Under the pieces are notes generated by a model, which saw nothing but the letters and a program-made list of their open reading frames with translations, was not told the DNA's origin and ran no database searches. Position numbers and translations under genes: made by a program. From Streptomyces tuirus (GTDB lineage Bacteria > Actinomycetota > Actinomycetes > Streptomycetales > Streptomycetaceae), in the NCBI GenBank assembly GCA_018195615.1, contig JAGTPG010000002.1:4643501-4707500 (forward strand): a stretch of DNA of 64,000 bases. Reading direction: 5' to 3'. Of this stretch, positions 42,861 through 55,033 are shown in pieces; position 1 is the first letter of the stretch; each line of letters starts with the position of its first letter.

Positions 42861-45800
42861 GTGAGCAGCAGGCCATCCCGAGGCGCTGCTCGCCTCGCAG
42901 CCATACTGGACGCCCTTCCGGACGCGTTGGTGCTGGTCAATGCCAATGGGACGGTCGTCAACGCCAACACCATCGCCCTGGAGGCCTTCGAGGCTCCGGG
43001 CACCGCTCTGGTGGGGCGCGGGCTGCTCGATCTGCTGCCGCACTTCGACTCCAAGCTCATCCCGGGTTCCATGCGGCGGCCGGAACACCTCGATCCGCAG
43101 GCCCGCACCAAGCCGACCCGGATGATCGCGCGCCGGACCGACGGGACCGAGTTCCCGTCGAGGTCACCAGTGCGAATCTGGAGAACGGGCAGCAGGCCTA
43201 CGACGGTTACGGCTACAGCGGTGACGAGCTGCTCATGCTCGTCGTGAGGGACCTGACCGGGACCGTGGACACCGAGGCCGAGCTCGCGCGGTCGCAGCGG
43301 CAGACCGAGATGATCCTGCGGGCCGCGGCCGAGGGTGTCGTCGGGACCGACACCGACGGGCGGATCGTGCTCGTCAATCCGGCCGCCGCCCAGATACTGG
43401 GTTTCCGGGCCAGCGATCTCGGCGGGCGCGAACTGCACGACCTCGTGCTGCACTCGCGTGCCGACGGGTCGCCCTTCCCGTACGACGAGTCGCCGCTCGC
43501 CGACACCCTGCGCTCCGGGCGCAAGCACCGGGTGCGCGGGCAGGTGCTGTACGCCAAGGACGGCGGCAAGGTGCCGGTCGATCTGACGACCGCGCCTGTG
43601 CGCGACGGCGACCAGCTCGTCGGCGCCGTGATGACCTTCACCGACCGGCGGCCGTACGACGCCGTCGTCGAGGAGAAGGAGGCGGCGGAGAAGCGCCACG
43701 AGGAAGAGCTGGAGCGGATCGCCGAGGAGCACGCCTCCGAGCTCACCGCGCTGCGCCAGCAGCACGTCACCGAGGTGGAGGAGCTGCAGGAGCGGCACGC
43801 CGAGGAACTCGCAGCGAACGAGGACCGGTACGCCGCTCTCGGGGAGCGGGAGAAGGACCGCTTCGAGGCGCTCGCCGCCCGGCACGAGCAGCTGCTGACC
43901 CTGCTCGGGCGGTCGCTGCGCGGACCGTTGGAGGAGCTGCGCCGCGAGCTGGCCGCGCTGGCCGCGGACGACGCCGGGCAGCTGTGGCCCGAGGCCAACC
44001 AGGTGCTGCACCACCTGTCCGCCGGCTATTCACGCATCACGACGCTCATCGACAACGTCCTCGGGTACCAGCGGCTCGACGCCGGCGGTGAGAACGTCGT
44101 CCGTACGAAGGTGATGCTGGACGCCGTCGTCGCGGCCGGTGTCGACGGGGCCGTCGAGCTCATCGGGCCCGGGCGGGTGCAGTTCGCCGTGCACGCGCCG
44201 CCCATCGAGGCCGAGGTCGACGCCCGGCTGCTCGCGACCGCCCTCGCGCATCTGGTCGCGGACGTCGCCGGGGTCGACGCGACCGGCAACACGCACGTGT
44301 CGACGGGCGGTTACCTGGACAACACCGTCGTGGTGGCGGCGGCGCAGCGCGGCGAGGTCGTACGCATCGAGGTGCGCGGGCCGTACGCCGGCGGTGACAC
44401 CGTGCACGAGCCCATCGTGCGCGGGATCGTCCGGGCCCACGGCGGCGTGCTGCAGACGCACGAGGTGCCGGGGATGAGCGGTAACGCGTACGTCCTCGAG
44501 GTGCCGATCGGCGGTGGGGCCGGGGCTGTCGCCGCGGCTGCCGCGGGCCAGGCGGTCGATGAGGGTGATCCCGCTGCCTCCGGTGAGCTGGCCTTGGCCG
44601 ACCAGACCTCCGGTGGGGGGCGGCGCCGGGCTCGGCGGGCCTCCACCGACGCCTTCCTGGGCAGTGACGTTCCCGGTGACGGAACCGACGGGGCCGGTAC
44701 CGGCGGTGTCGATGCCGAGGGTGCCGTGCCCACCGGGCGGCGCAGGCGGCGGGCCGCCGGGGAGCAGGCTGCCCTGCCCGCCCAGGCTTCCGGTGAGAGC
44801 GCCGCCGCGTCGGGCGGTACCGGGCGGCGGCGCGGGCGGGCGGCCGAGGACGCGAGTGCGGCTGCGGCGCTGCCCGTCGGAAGTGCCGTCCAGGGTGTCG
44901 CCGAAGGGGCCGTCGTCACGGCCGCCGAGCATGCGGCGGGGACCGCCGCCTCGGGTACGGGGCTGGGCGGGACCGTGCCGCCGCAGGGCGTGCCCGCGCC
45001 CGCGGGGCGGCGGGCACGGCGTGCACCCGGCGAACAGCACGCGCTGCCGCCGGCGCTGCCCGCGCCGTCCGGTGAGGCCGGGGCCGGTTCGTCCGGTGCG
45101 GCTGAGGGGCAGGCCCGCAGCCGACGGGGCGTCGGCGGCGGGCGCTGGCCGCCGCCAATGAGCGGGCGGCCGCGCAGGAGGCGGCGGGGCCGCGTCAGGT
45201 GTTCGCCCTGCCGCCGGCCGAAGCCGACCAGGCTCCCCAGCCCGGTCAGGCTCCACGGGCCGGCCAGGCCCCCAGGTCGGCCAGAACGTGTCAGGTGGCC
45301 AGGGGCAGGGTGCCGTGGCGGTTCCCGGTTCGGCCTCCCCGATGACGCGGTGGTCGAGGAGGGGCGGCACGACGCCGTTCCGCATGACCAGTCCGCCGAT
45401 CACACCCCGCCGCAGCCGCATCCCACGAGTGCTCCTACCGGTCGTCGGCGGCGGGCCGTGGCGCCCCAGCAGGCCGAAGGGGCCGGACAGCAGGCCCCTG
45501 TGCAGGCCGGACAGCAGGCTCTTGTGGAGGGGGGTGCCGACCAGGCGGGGTCCCTCCCGGGAGGTGCCGTGCCTGCCGGGCCCGTGCCGGCGGCGGCCGG
45601 CCAGGTCGCACCTGGTACGGCGGTGCCGCCGCAGGGCGTCGCGGTTCCGGCACAGGGCACCGCGGTGCAGGGCGACGCCGTTCCTCCCCAGGGCAACGTC
45701 CCCCAGCCCGGCGGCACCGTGGCCCCGCCCCAGGGTGCGGCCGTGCCCCCTCAGGGCGTGTCCGTCCCCACCCCGGGCGGTCTCGGGGGCAGCGTGCAGG

Positions 45801-47605
45801 CCGTCGTACCCGGTCAGCCCGTTCAGCCCACGTCCGCGCCCCCGGCCCAACAGCCTCAGCCGCAGGCCGGGCAGCCCCTGCCGCAGCAGCCCTCCGCCGG
45901 TCAGCCGCTGCCGGCCGAGGCCGGCCCCGGACAGGGGACCCCGGCCCAGGGCACTCCCGTCCCGGGAGCCCCGGCCCAGGGCGCCTCCGTGCCGCGGCCG
46001 CAGCCCTGGCCCGCCGCCGACGACAGCACGGGGGCCGGTGTCGCCCTGCCCCCAACGGTGCCGCCCGGTCCGCGCCCCCAACGGCACCGCGCACTCGGCC
46101 CACCCCGTCTCCCCGAACGGCACCCCGGCACCGGCGGCCCCGCAGTCGAACACCCCGGCCCCGGGCACCCCGCTGCCGCCGGAGGGCCCGGCGCAGGCTC
46201 AGCGGGCGGCTCAGCCGTTGCCCGCGGAGGCCGCCGCGCCGGTCGATCCGAACTCGACGCAGGGGCGGGCGATCAGCGTGCGGACGCTGGGACAGGGCGT
46301 GCCGTTCAACCGGCAGGCGGCCCAGGTCCAGCAGCCGTCGGGCAGGCCGGCCGCGCATCCCTCGGGCGCGCCGGGCGCAGCCGCCCAGGGCTCGACGACG
46401 CCTCCCCCGCACCAGGCAGGGGGATCGGGCCGGCGTCGCAAGCTCGGCACGCCGCCCGACCCGACCGCGCGTACGGAACAGACCCCGCGGTCGGAACAGG
46501 GATCCCGTCACGAACAGAGCCCCGGCAGGGCCAAGGCCCCCGCCAGGAGCAGGGCTCCCATGCACAGCAGGCTTCCCTCACACAGCAGGCTTCCCTCGCA
46601 CAGCAGGGTTCCTTCCCGCAGCAGGCCGCAGGGACGGCTGCGCCGGCCGAGTCGACGCCCCCGCGGGGCGCCCAGGTTCCCGCGCCCGTTCCCGCACCAG
46701 CCCCGGCACAGCCGTCCCTGGCCGGTCAGTCGCGCCTGGCGCAGATGACCGAGGGCGGTGGACGGTCGTACGCCATAGGCGCGCCGGACGAGAACGCCGC
46801 GGAGGGGCCCGAGCCGCTGGACGGTCCCGGCGGGGCCGTCGAGGTGGCCGATCCGCCGCTGCCGCAGCCGATGGACGACGAGCTACCGCCGGAGCCGCTG
46901 GACAACCCGCGGCGGCTGCTGGTGTGGCCGGCGCCGGACGTCAGCACGCAGCAGGCGCTGAGCGACCGCGGCTACCGACCGGTGATCGTGAACTCCCGCG
47001 AGGAGGTGGACGCGCAGATCGCGGCCTTCCCCGCGGCGCTGTTCGTCGACCCGCTGACCGGGCCGATCACGCGTACGGCGCTGCAGTCGCTGCGGCAGGC
47101 GGCCGTCGCCGCCGAGGTGCCCGTGCTGGTCACGGCCGGACTCGGACAGGCCTCGCGGGACGCGGCCTACGGTGCCGATCCCGCCGTCCTGCTGAAGGCG
47201 CTGGCGCCGCGCGACACCGAGCAGCACCCGCCGCGGGTACTGCTGATCGAGGAGCACGCGGAGATCGCGCTCGCGCTGACGGCGACGCTGGAGCGGCGCG
47301 GGATGCAGGTCGCGCGGGCGGCGAGTGACACCGACGCGGTGACGCTGGCGAGCGACTTCCGGCCGAACCTGGTCGTGATGGACCTGATGCAGGTGCACCG
47401 GAGGCAGGCCGGGATCGTGGACTGGCTGCGGGCGAACGGACAGCTGAACCGCACCCCGCTCGTCGTCTACACCGCCGCCGTCGACCAGGCCGACCTGCCG
47501 CGGCTGGCCTCCGGGGAAACGGTGCTCTTCCTCGCGGAGCGGTCCACCAGTGCCGAGGTGCAGTCCCGGATCGTCGAGCTGCTCAGCCGCATCGGGACCA
47601 ACTAG
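42861..47605 (+). CDS. Giant PAS / histidine-kinase-like / receiver-like signalling protein, multiple frameshifts
   Basis: GTG 42861 follows GGGAGGAAG. Domains in order: PAS 1 (ILDALPDALVLVNANGTVVNANTIALEAF), PAS 2 (ILRAAAEGVVGTDTDGRIVLVNPAAAQILGF), a charged coiled coil (EEKEAAEKRHEEELERIAEEHASELTALRQQ), and a degenerate dimerisation/ATPase-like region (LGRSLRGPLEELRRELAAL...RGIVRAHGGVLQTHEVPG) without a clear phosphoacceptor His or N-box. A disordered linker of some 850 residues rich in Pro, Gln, Ala and Arg follows, then a C-terminal receiver-like domain (RVLLIEEHAEIALALTATL, FRPNLVVMDLMQ). One base is missing at 43155-43157, and at least four more breaks lie at about 45125-45320, 46060 and 46540, all in the linker. 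Complete length would be near 1,580 residues. Partner unknown. Confidence 0.82.
46561..46620. repeat. 18-bp coding repeat in the PAS-protein linker
   Basis: Three near-identical units containing CACAGCAGGCTTCCCTC encode a QQASL(T/A)Q-type hexapeptide repeat. Confidence 0.75.
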
Positions 47606-47707
47606 CACCAGACCGCCGTCTGTCGCGGGACATGGCGTTGGCGGCGCAGGCCGGCGCCGGTGAAACCGAAGTGCCCCGACGGGCGGTGGTCGGGTAGCGT
47701 GCGGCCC

Positions 47708-47764
47708 ATGTCGAGTCCTGAGTCGGACACGGTGGGGCTTTCGGTCACGCCGTCGGCCCCCTGA
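47708..47764 (+). pseudogene. Possible N-terminal fragment of the disrupted MFS gene, or a leader peptide
   Basis: ATG 47708 to TGA 47764 encodes 18 residues, MSSPESDTVGLSVTPSAP. This looks like a cytoplasmic N-terminus of an MFS protein and could be what is left upstream of the exporter that now separates it from the C-terminal half at 49038-49625. A regulatory leader peptide for the chloramphenicol-type exporter is the alternative. Neither is demonstrable from sequence alone. Confidence 0.3.
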
Positions 47765-47884
47765 ACCACTGAGCTCGTAGCCCTGTCGTCGCACCGCGTT
47801 CTGCGGTCGGACGAGTGCGCCCTCGGGGCTGGCCGCGGTGACGAGATGACCTTCTCGTGCCTCTCCTCACCTCGGAGCCACTCG

Positions 47885-49179
47885 ATGCCTCTCCCGCTGT
47901 ACCTGCTTGCCGTGGCGGTCTTCGCCATGGGCACCTCGGAGTTCATGCTCGCCGGCCTCTTGCCGGACATCGCCTCGGATCTCGACGTCACCGTCGGGAC
48001 AGCGGGCGGGCTCACCTCGGCCTTCGCGATCGGCATGATCGTCGGCGCTCCCCTGGTGGCCGTGCTTGCCCGCGACTGGCCCGGGCGCTCCAGCCTCCTC
48101 GGGTTCATCCTCGCTTTCGCCGCAGCTCACGCCGTGGGAGCTGTCACCACGAGCTTCCCTGTCCTGTTCGCTGCCCGGGTCGTCGCCGCGCTCGCGAACG
48201 CGGGGTTCCTCGCGGTCGCCCTGACGGCTGCCGCCACGCTGGTCCCGCCCGACAAGAAGGGACGTGCACTGGCCGTGCTGCTGTCCGGCACCACGGTGGC
48301 CACGATCGCCGGTGTCCCTGGTGGGTCGGTACTCGGCACGTTGCTCGGCTGGCGGGCCACATTCTGGGCCGTCGCCGCTCTCTGCCTGCCTGCGGCTCTC
48401 GGCATCGTGAAGGGAATCCCGGCGGTACGTGTGACGGAAGAGGCGACCGGCGGGCCGACCTTGCGGGCGGAACTCGCCCAGCTCAAGGGCCCCGGTTGAG
48501 GCTGGTCATGCTGCTCGGCGCGCTGGTGAACTCGGCCACCTTCGCGAGCTTCACCTTCCTCGCCCCCGTTGTGACCGGCACCGCCGGGCTGGGCGAGCTG
48601 TGGATCTCTGTCGCTCTCGTGCTCTTCGGCGCCGGTTCCCTCGTCGGCGTCACCGTCGCCGGACGGCATTCCGACCAGCGCCCCGCCCTGGTCCTGGCGG
48701 TCGGTGGTCCACTGCTGCTCATCGGCTGGCCGGCCCTGGCCCTGCTGGCCGACGAGCCTGTCGCGCTGCTCGCCCTCGTGTTCGTTCAAGGCGCCCTGTC
48801 GTTCGCACTGGGCAGCACGCTGATCACGCGGGTCCTCTACGAGGCGGCGGGAGCCCCCACCATGGCCGGCTCGTATGCGACCGCGGCACTCAACGTGGGC
48901 GCCGCCGTCGGACCACTCGTCGCCGCGACCACTCTCGGCACCCCGGCCGGGAACCTCGGGCCGATGTGGGCGAGCGGGCTCCTGGTCGCTGTCGCGCTGC
49001 TCATCGCGTTCCCCCTCCGCACGAGCGTCACCGACGGCGGGAAGGCCCGCTGTTCGCCGGCCTCGCCGCACTGCCCTCGGTGCTGCGCCGCTCGCCCGAC
49101 CTGTGGCGGGCCTGTGTGCGGCAGGCCGGGATGTTCGGTGCGTGGAGCGCGCTGTGGACCTCGCTCGCGCTGCTGCTGA
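47885..49179 (+). CDS. Cmx/CmlR-type chloramphenicol exporter (MFS), frameshifted, runs into MFS remnant
   Basis: From ATG 47885 (MPLPLYLLAVAVFAMGTSEFMLAGLLPDIASDL), the classic opening of the Cmx/CmrA/CmlR exporters. Twelve helices are expected; RVVAALANAGFLAVALTAAATLVPPDKKGRALAVLLSG is the conserved central loop. One base is missing in the CCCC near 48490-48493. The last helix ends PLRTSVTD at about 49037. No stop follows; the frame continues out of phase through the fused remnant to 49179. Expected length is about 390 residues. It probably exports chloramphenicol or a similar phenicol. Confidence 0.88.
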
Positions 49180-49625
49180 CCGGGCCGGAGTACGGGCTGT
49201 CCACCGCGACCGCCGGCCTGTTCGGGCTGTTCGGGCTGACCGCGAGCGCGGTGGCGCCGCTGGCGGGCGGGCTCGTGGACCGGTTCGGGGCGGCGCGGGT
49301 CGTGCGGTCGGCGTATCTGCTCGCCGCCGCGTCCGTGCCGTTGTTCTGGCTGGGCGGGCACCTGCTGGGCGCGCTGTTCGCCGCCGCGGTCGTGATCCAC
49401 GCGGCGCTGGTCGCGTCCCATGTCGCCAACCAGACCCTCGCGCTGACCGCGACCTCCACGCCCGCCACGGCCAACACCGCCTATGTGGTCGCCGGTTTCG
49501 CGGGCGGCGCCGCCGCGTCGGCCCTCGCGGGGGTCGCCTTCAGCCACTTCGGGTGGGGCGGGGTGTGTGCGGTGGCTGGGGTGTGGCTGGTGCTGGGATG
49601 GGGGCTGACCGCCGTACGCCGGTAA
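49038..49625 (+). pseudogene. C-terminal half of a second MFS transporter (5'-truncated)
   Basis: In the frame ending at 49625 the sequence SVLRRSPDLWRACVRQAGMFGAWSALWTSLALLLTGPEYGLSTATAGLFGLFG, then PLAGGLVDRFGAARVVRSAYLLAAASVPLFWL, QTLALTATSTPATANTAYVVAGFAGGAAASALAG is the second six-helix bundle of an MFS protein. Its own first half and start codon are missing: upstream lies the Cmx-type exporter, joined within a few bases at about 49038-49060. This is a recombination or insertion scar. It cannot transport on its own. Confidence 0.8.
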
Positions 49626-49696
49626 TAGCCGGTGGTGCGGTGGGCGTGGCCCGCCGTACGCCGGAGCGGGGGGCGTACGGCGGGGCCCGGTGTGTG

Positions 49697-51351
<1,655 letters not shown>

Positions 51352-51409
51352 GGCGTCCTCCCGGGGCGACATTGCCTACGCGGTGGTAAGGGTTGCGCTG
51401 ATTCTGCGC

Positions 51410-51427
51410 ACATACCGCGCGGTATGT
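51410..51427. promoter_or_regulatory. Perfect 18-bp palindrome upstream of the acyl-CoA ligase
   Basis: ACATACCGCGCGGTATGT is fully self-complementary and lies 59 bp upstream of the ligase start. It has the form of a TetR-family operator of fatty-acid genes. The cognate regulator is not in the window as far as I can tell. Confidence 0.7.
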
Positions 51428-51497
51428 CACTAGGGCCGGGCGATCGATCAGGTCACGACGTGCAACGCTAACGCTCACGAGTGAGCGACAGGTCCGC

Positions 51498-52058
51498 TCA
51501 CTGGCGGACAAGTCCCAGCTCAGAGTCCTCGCGGAGCTTGCTCAGCGCGCGCGACACGGCCGACTTCACGGTGCCCACCGAGACGCCGAGCACTTCGGCC
51601 GTCTGGGCCTCGCTGAGGTCCTCGTAGTACCTGAGGACGACCATCGCCCGCTGCCGGGCGGGCAGCCGCATGATCGCCCGCCACATCGCGTCGCGCAGCG
51701 CCTGCTGCTCGGCCGGGTCGTCACCGCCGGGGACCGGCTCCGGCTCCGGCAGCTCGTCGCAGGCGAACTCGTCGACCCGGCGCTTGCGCCACTGCGAGGT
51801 CCGCGTGTTCAGCAGCGCCCGGCGCACATAGCCGTCGAGGGCGCGGTGGTCCTCGATGCGCTCCCAGGCGACGTACGTCTTGGTGAGCGCGGTCTGCAAC
51901 AGGTCCTCCGCGTCGCTCGGGTTGCCGGTGAGCGAGCGGGCGGTACGCAGCAGCACCGGCTGGCGGGCCCTGACGTACGACGCGAACGACGGGTAGCGAA
52001 GGGTCTGCGCCGCTGGTGCAGCGGCCTTCGACGCGCTGGTGCAGACGAGTGTGGTCAT
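51498..52058 (-). CDS. SigE-family ECF RNA polymerase sigma factor
   Basis: A 186-residue intact sigma-70 of the SigE (ECF group common in actinobacteria) family. Region 2: FASYVRARQPVLLRTARSLTGNPSDAEDLLQTALTKTYVAWERI. Region 4 HTH: MRLPARQRAMVVLRYYEDLSEAQTAEVLGVSVGTVKSAVSRALSKLRED. No anti-sigma gene is adjacent, as is usual for this group. Target promoters are unknown. Confidence 0.92.
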   Translation of the reverse strand: MTTLVCTSASKAAAPAAQTLRYPSFASYVRARQPVLLRTARSLTGNPSDAEDLLQTALTKTYVAWERIEDHRALDGYVRRALLNTRTSQWRKRRVDEFACDELPEPEPVPGGDDPAEQQALRDAMWRAIMRLPARQRAMVVLRYYEDLSEAQTAEVLGVSVGTVKSAVSRALSKLREDSELGLVRQ

Positions 52059-52191
52059 GGCTCAACGCTATGAGCGGGGCCACCTCCGGCGGATCGGCCG
52101 CAGGTCCCGAAGCGGTGTCCCCCTCAGGTTGTAGGGGTAGGGTCTGCCGCACCTCCTGTAGGTGGAGCGGCGGGCCCGGGGTACTGCGGGT

Positions 52192-53364
52192 TCATCCCTG
52201 AGGGTCGGCGGTGAGTACGAGCCCTGACGTAGGCACGCCCGTCCCCGCCGTCACCAGGACGCGCTCCGCTCCCGGTACCCGGTTCACCGCCGTGCCCCTG
52301 ATCTGCCGGACGGCCTCCGCCACCCCGTTCATGCCGTGCAGGTACGCCTCCCCCAGCTGTCCGCCGTGCGTGTTGAGCGGCAGGCGCTCCTCGGCCACGA
52401 AGTCCGGCGCCTCGCCGGGGCCGCAGAAGCCGAACTCCTCCAGCTGCATCAGCACGAACGGCGTGAAGTGGTCGTAGAGGATCCCCACGTCGATGTCGGC
52501 GGGCGCGAGCCCGGAGGACCGCCACAGCTGCCGGGCCACGACCGCGCTCTCGGGCAGGCCGGTCAGGTCGTCCCGGTAGTAGCTGGTCATCTGCTCCTGC
52601 GCGCGGCCCGCGCCCTGGGCCGCCGCCGCGATGACGGCGGGCGGACGGGGAAGGTCGCGGGCCCGCTCGACGGAGGTGACGACGAGCGCCTGTCCGCCGT
52701 CCGTCTCCTGGCAGCAGTCCAGCAGCCGCAACGGCTCCACGATCCAGCGGGACGCGGCGTGGTCGGCCAGGGTGATGGGCCTGCCGTGGAAGTACGCCGC
52801 CGGGTTGGTCGCCGCGTGCTTGCGGTCGACCACGGCCACGTGCCCGAAGGCCTGGGGTGTCAGCCCGTACGTGTGGAGGTAGCGCTGGGCCGCCATCGCC
52901 ACCCACGAGGCCGGGGTGAGCAGGCCGAAGGGCAGCTGCCAGCCGAGCGCCGCGCCCTCGGCCGACGGCTCGCGGTGCCGTACTCCCGAGCCGAAGCGGC
53001 GTCCGGAGCGCTCGTTGAACGCCCGGTAGCAGACGACCACGTCCGCCACGCCCGCGGCGATGGCCAGGGCCGCCTGCTGGACGGTGGCGCAGGCCGCGCC
53101 GCCGCCGTAGTGGATCCGGGAGAAGAAGGAGAGCTCGCCGATGCCCGCCGCCTGGGCCACGGTGATCTCAGGGCTGGTGTCCATGGTGAACGTGACCATG
53201 CCGTCCACGTCGGCCGGGGTGAGGCCCGCGTCGTCCAGGGCCGCGCGCACCGCCTCGACGGCCAGACGCAGCTCGCTGCGGCCCGAGTCCTTGGAGAACT
53301 CGGTGGCACCGATGCCGACGATGGCCGCCCGCCCGCCGAGGGCGTCCCTGCCGCGCACGCTCAT
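52192..53364 (-). CDS. Lipid-transfer protein / thiolase-like aldolase (Ltp family)
   Basis: Intact, 390 residues from ATG 53364. A thiolase fold without the usual nucleophilic Cys pattern: AAIVGIGATEFSKDSGRSELRLAVEAV, GGGAACATVQQAALAIAAGVADVVVCYRAFNERSG and the C-terminal LPLNTHGGQLGEAYLHGMNGVAEAV. This matches SCP-x-thiolase/Ltp2 enzymes, which in mycobacteria and relatives cleave the steroid side chain by retro-aldol reaction in complex with a DUF35 domain. The two genes upstream supply exactly such a DUF35 domain and MaoC hydratases, with ATGA/GTGA overlaps. Steroid-like substrate is inferred from this context. Confidence 0.9.
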   Translation of the reverse strand: MSVRGRDALGGRAAIVGIGATEFSKDSGRSELRLAVEAVRAALDDAGLTPADVDGMVTFTMDTSPEITVAQAAGIGELSFFSRIHYGGGAACATVQQAALAIAAGVADVVVCYRAFNERSGRRFGSGVRHREPSAEGAALGWQLPFGLLTPASWVAMAAQRYLHTYGLTPQAFGHVAVVDRKHAATNPAAYFHGRPITLADHAASRWIVEPLRLLDCCQETDGGQALVVTSVERARDLPRPPAVIAAAAQGAGRAQEQMTSYYRDDLTGLPESAVVARQLWRSSGLAPADIDVGILYDHFTPFVLMQLEEFGFCGPGEAPDFVAEERLPLNTHGGQLGEAYLHGMNGVAEAVRQIRGTAVNRVPGAERVLVTAGTGVPTSGLVLTADPQG

Positions 53365-53956
53365 GCCGGGTGCCCCTCCTCGCTGCCCGGGCCGGTGAGG
53401 GGCGAGGCGCCTGCCCGGCCGCCTCCCTCACCCCCGGGGGCGGCGACGGGCGCGGCGGCTGCCCGGCCCCCTGCCTCGTTCCCCGCGGCGATGACCGGCG
53501 AGGCGCAGGCCCGGCCCCCTCCCTCGTTCCCCGCGGCGATGACCGGCGAGGCGCATGGCCGTTCCCCTTCCTCACCCCGGGGACGGTGACGGTCACCGTG
53601 CCGGTGACGTGTTTGCCGATGCTGTTCTCGCCGACGACCCGGACCGTCGCCGTGGTGCCGTCGACCTCCTCGACGGTGCCGGTCAGCAGCATCGTGTCGC
53701 CCGGGTGGTTGGGGGCACCGAGCCGGATGGCGACCCGGCGCAGCACGGCCCCGGGCCCGAAGTGGTCGGTGATGTAGCGGCCGACCAGGCCGTTGGTCGT
53801 CAGGATGTTCATGAAGATGTCGGGGGAGCCCTTCCGCCGGGCCAGGTCCGGGTCGTGGTGCACGTCCTGGTAGTCCCGGGAGGCGATCGCCCCGGCGACG
53901 ATCAGGGTGCGGGTGATCGGGATCTCCAGGGGCGGCAGGCGGTCCCCGGCGTTCAC
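53361..53956 (-). CDS. MaoC family enoyl-CoA hydratase (ChsH1-like), frameshifted, repeat tail
   Basis: From GTG 53956 (MNAGDRLPPLEIPITRTLIVAGAIASRDYQDVHHDPDLARRKG). The hot-dog hydratase motif DYQDVHHD, with catalytic-type Asp and His, is present, followed by PDIFMNILTTNGLVGRYITDHFGPGA. One base is missing in the CCGGGG near 53576-53580. The repaired frame ends at 53361, overlapping the Ltp start as ATGA, and carries a C-terminal tail of four 16-residue repeats (ASPVIAAGNEGGGRA) not found in normal MaoC proteins. It probably pairs with the upstream MaoC-DUF35 protein to hydrate an enoyl-CoA. Confidence 0.85.
53390..53570. repeat. 48-bp coding repeat in the MaoC tail
   Basis: CCTCGTTCCCCGCGGCGATG recurs at 53474 and 53522, exactly 48 bp apart. 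Two more diverged units precede them at about 53390 and 53425. It encodes a 16-residue tail repeat. Confidence 0.85.
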
Positions 53957-54866
53957 GGCGTCACCCCCTGGAAGACGGGCAGTACCAACTCCTCGTCGTA
54001 CCGCCGGAATTCCAGCCGCACCGGCATGCCGATCCGCACCTTGTCGTACGGCACCCCACCACGTTGCTGACGATCCGCACCCCCTCCGCGAGCTCGATCA
54101 GCCCGACCGCGTAGGGCGGGGCGAAGGCCGGGAAGGGCGGGTGGTGCATGACGACGTACGAGTAGACCGTGCCCTCACCGCTCGCCTCGACGGTGTCCCA
54201 CTCCGCGGAGCCGCAGCTGTTGCAGCCCGGCAGCCAGGGGAACCGCAGGGTGCCGCAGTCGGCGCAGCGCTGGATCAGCAGCTCGTGGCGGGTCACGCCC
54301 TCCCAGAAGCCGGCGTTGTCGCGGTTGATCACGGGGCGGGGGCGGCGTTCCGAAGGGCGCCGCGGCCTGCGTACGGGGGCGTACTTGAGGATGCGGAAGC
54401 GGTGGGTGCCGGCCAGTTCGCCGCCCGCTCTGACGTCCGTGCGGGTCGTGACGAAGTAACCCGCTCCCAGCTTCGTGGTCTTGCGCTCCGACACCGACTC
54501 GATCACCGAGTCGAAGGTGATCTCCTCCCCGGGGCGCAGGGGCCGGAGATACTCCTGCTCGCAGTCGGTGGCGACGACCGCGTCGTGGCCCGACTCGTCG
54601 AGCAGGCGGAGCAGTTCGTCGTAGGCCGCCGCGCGTTCCGGGCGGCCGCTGAGGCCGGCCATCGTCCACGCCTGGAGCATGGTGGGCGGAGCGATGGCGT
54701 GCGGTCCCGTGTACGCCGGGTTGGTGTCGCCCATGGCCTCGCACCAGTGCCTGATCATCGGCTCGTTGACGGGGTCCCGGCCGACCCCGGTGGCGGCGGC
54801 GGGCCGGCCCTCGTAGGCCTTCAGCCGCGCCTCGAACTCCTCGTCGACCTCCGGCTCACCACTCAC
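53953..54866 (-). CDS. MaoC-DUF35 (OB-fold) fusion protein (ChsH2-like), frameshifted
   Basis: N-terminal MaoC-like domain (residues about 30-150; DPVNEPMIRHWCEAMGDTNPAY, FDSVIESVSERKTTKLGAGYFVTT) and a C-terminal DUF35 rubredoxin-zinc-ribbon/OB domain (CADCGTLRFPWLPGCNSC, a C-x2-C-x10-C-x2-C metal site; EASGEGTVYSYVVMHHP). One base is missing in the CCCC at 54056-54059, restoring VPYDKVRIGMPVRLEFRRYDEELVLPVF. The stop then overlaps the next MaoC start (GTGA). This is the architecture of ChsH2, whose DUF35 domain partners Ltp2. Confidence 0.88.
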
Positions 54867-54871
54867 AGTTT

Positions 54872-54886
54872 CTGACTGTCCGTCAG
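54872..54886. promoter_or_regulatory. TetR-type operator of the MaoC/Ltp operon
   Basis: CTGACTGTCCGTCAG (reverse complement CTGACGGACAGTCAG) is an inverted repeat just upstream of the operon start at 54866. It differs at one base from the palindrome at 63736-63750, so both may bind the same repressor. Confidence 0.7.
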
Positions 54887-55033
54887 ATCAGTTGCCGCGT
54901 CAAGGCGTCGAGGTCCATGGACGCGAAAACGCCTGCGCGGCGGCACCGAAGCACCGCCGCTCAGACGTTGGTCACCCCACGAAGCGCACCCCCACGGAAA
55001 GCGGGCCGATGCCGGTACACCGGCCCGCTCAGC

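Noticed and set aside
47708..47764. Certain identification as a chloramphenicol leader peptide
   Set aside because: Leader-type attenuation needs base pairing with the exporter RBS, which I could not show; the MFS N-terminus reading is equally good.
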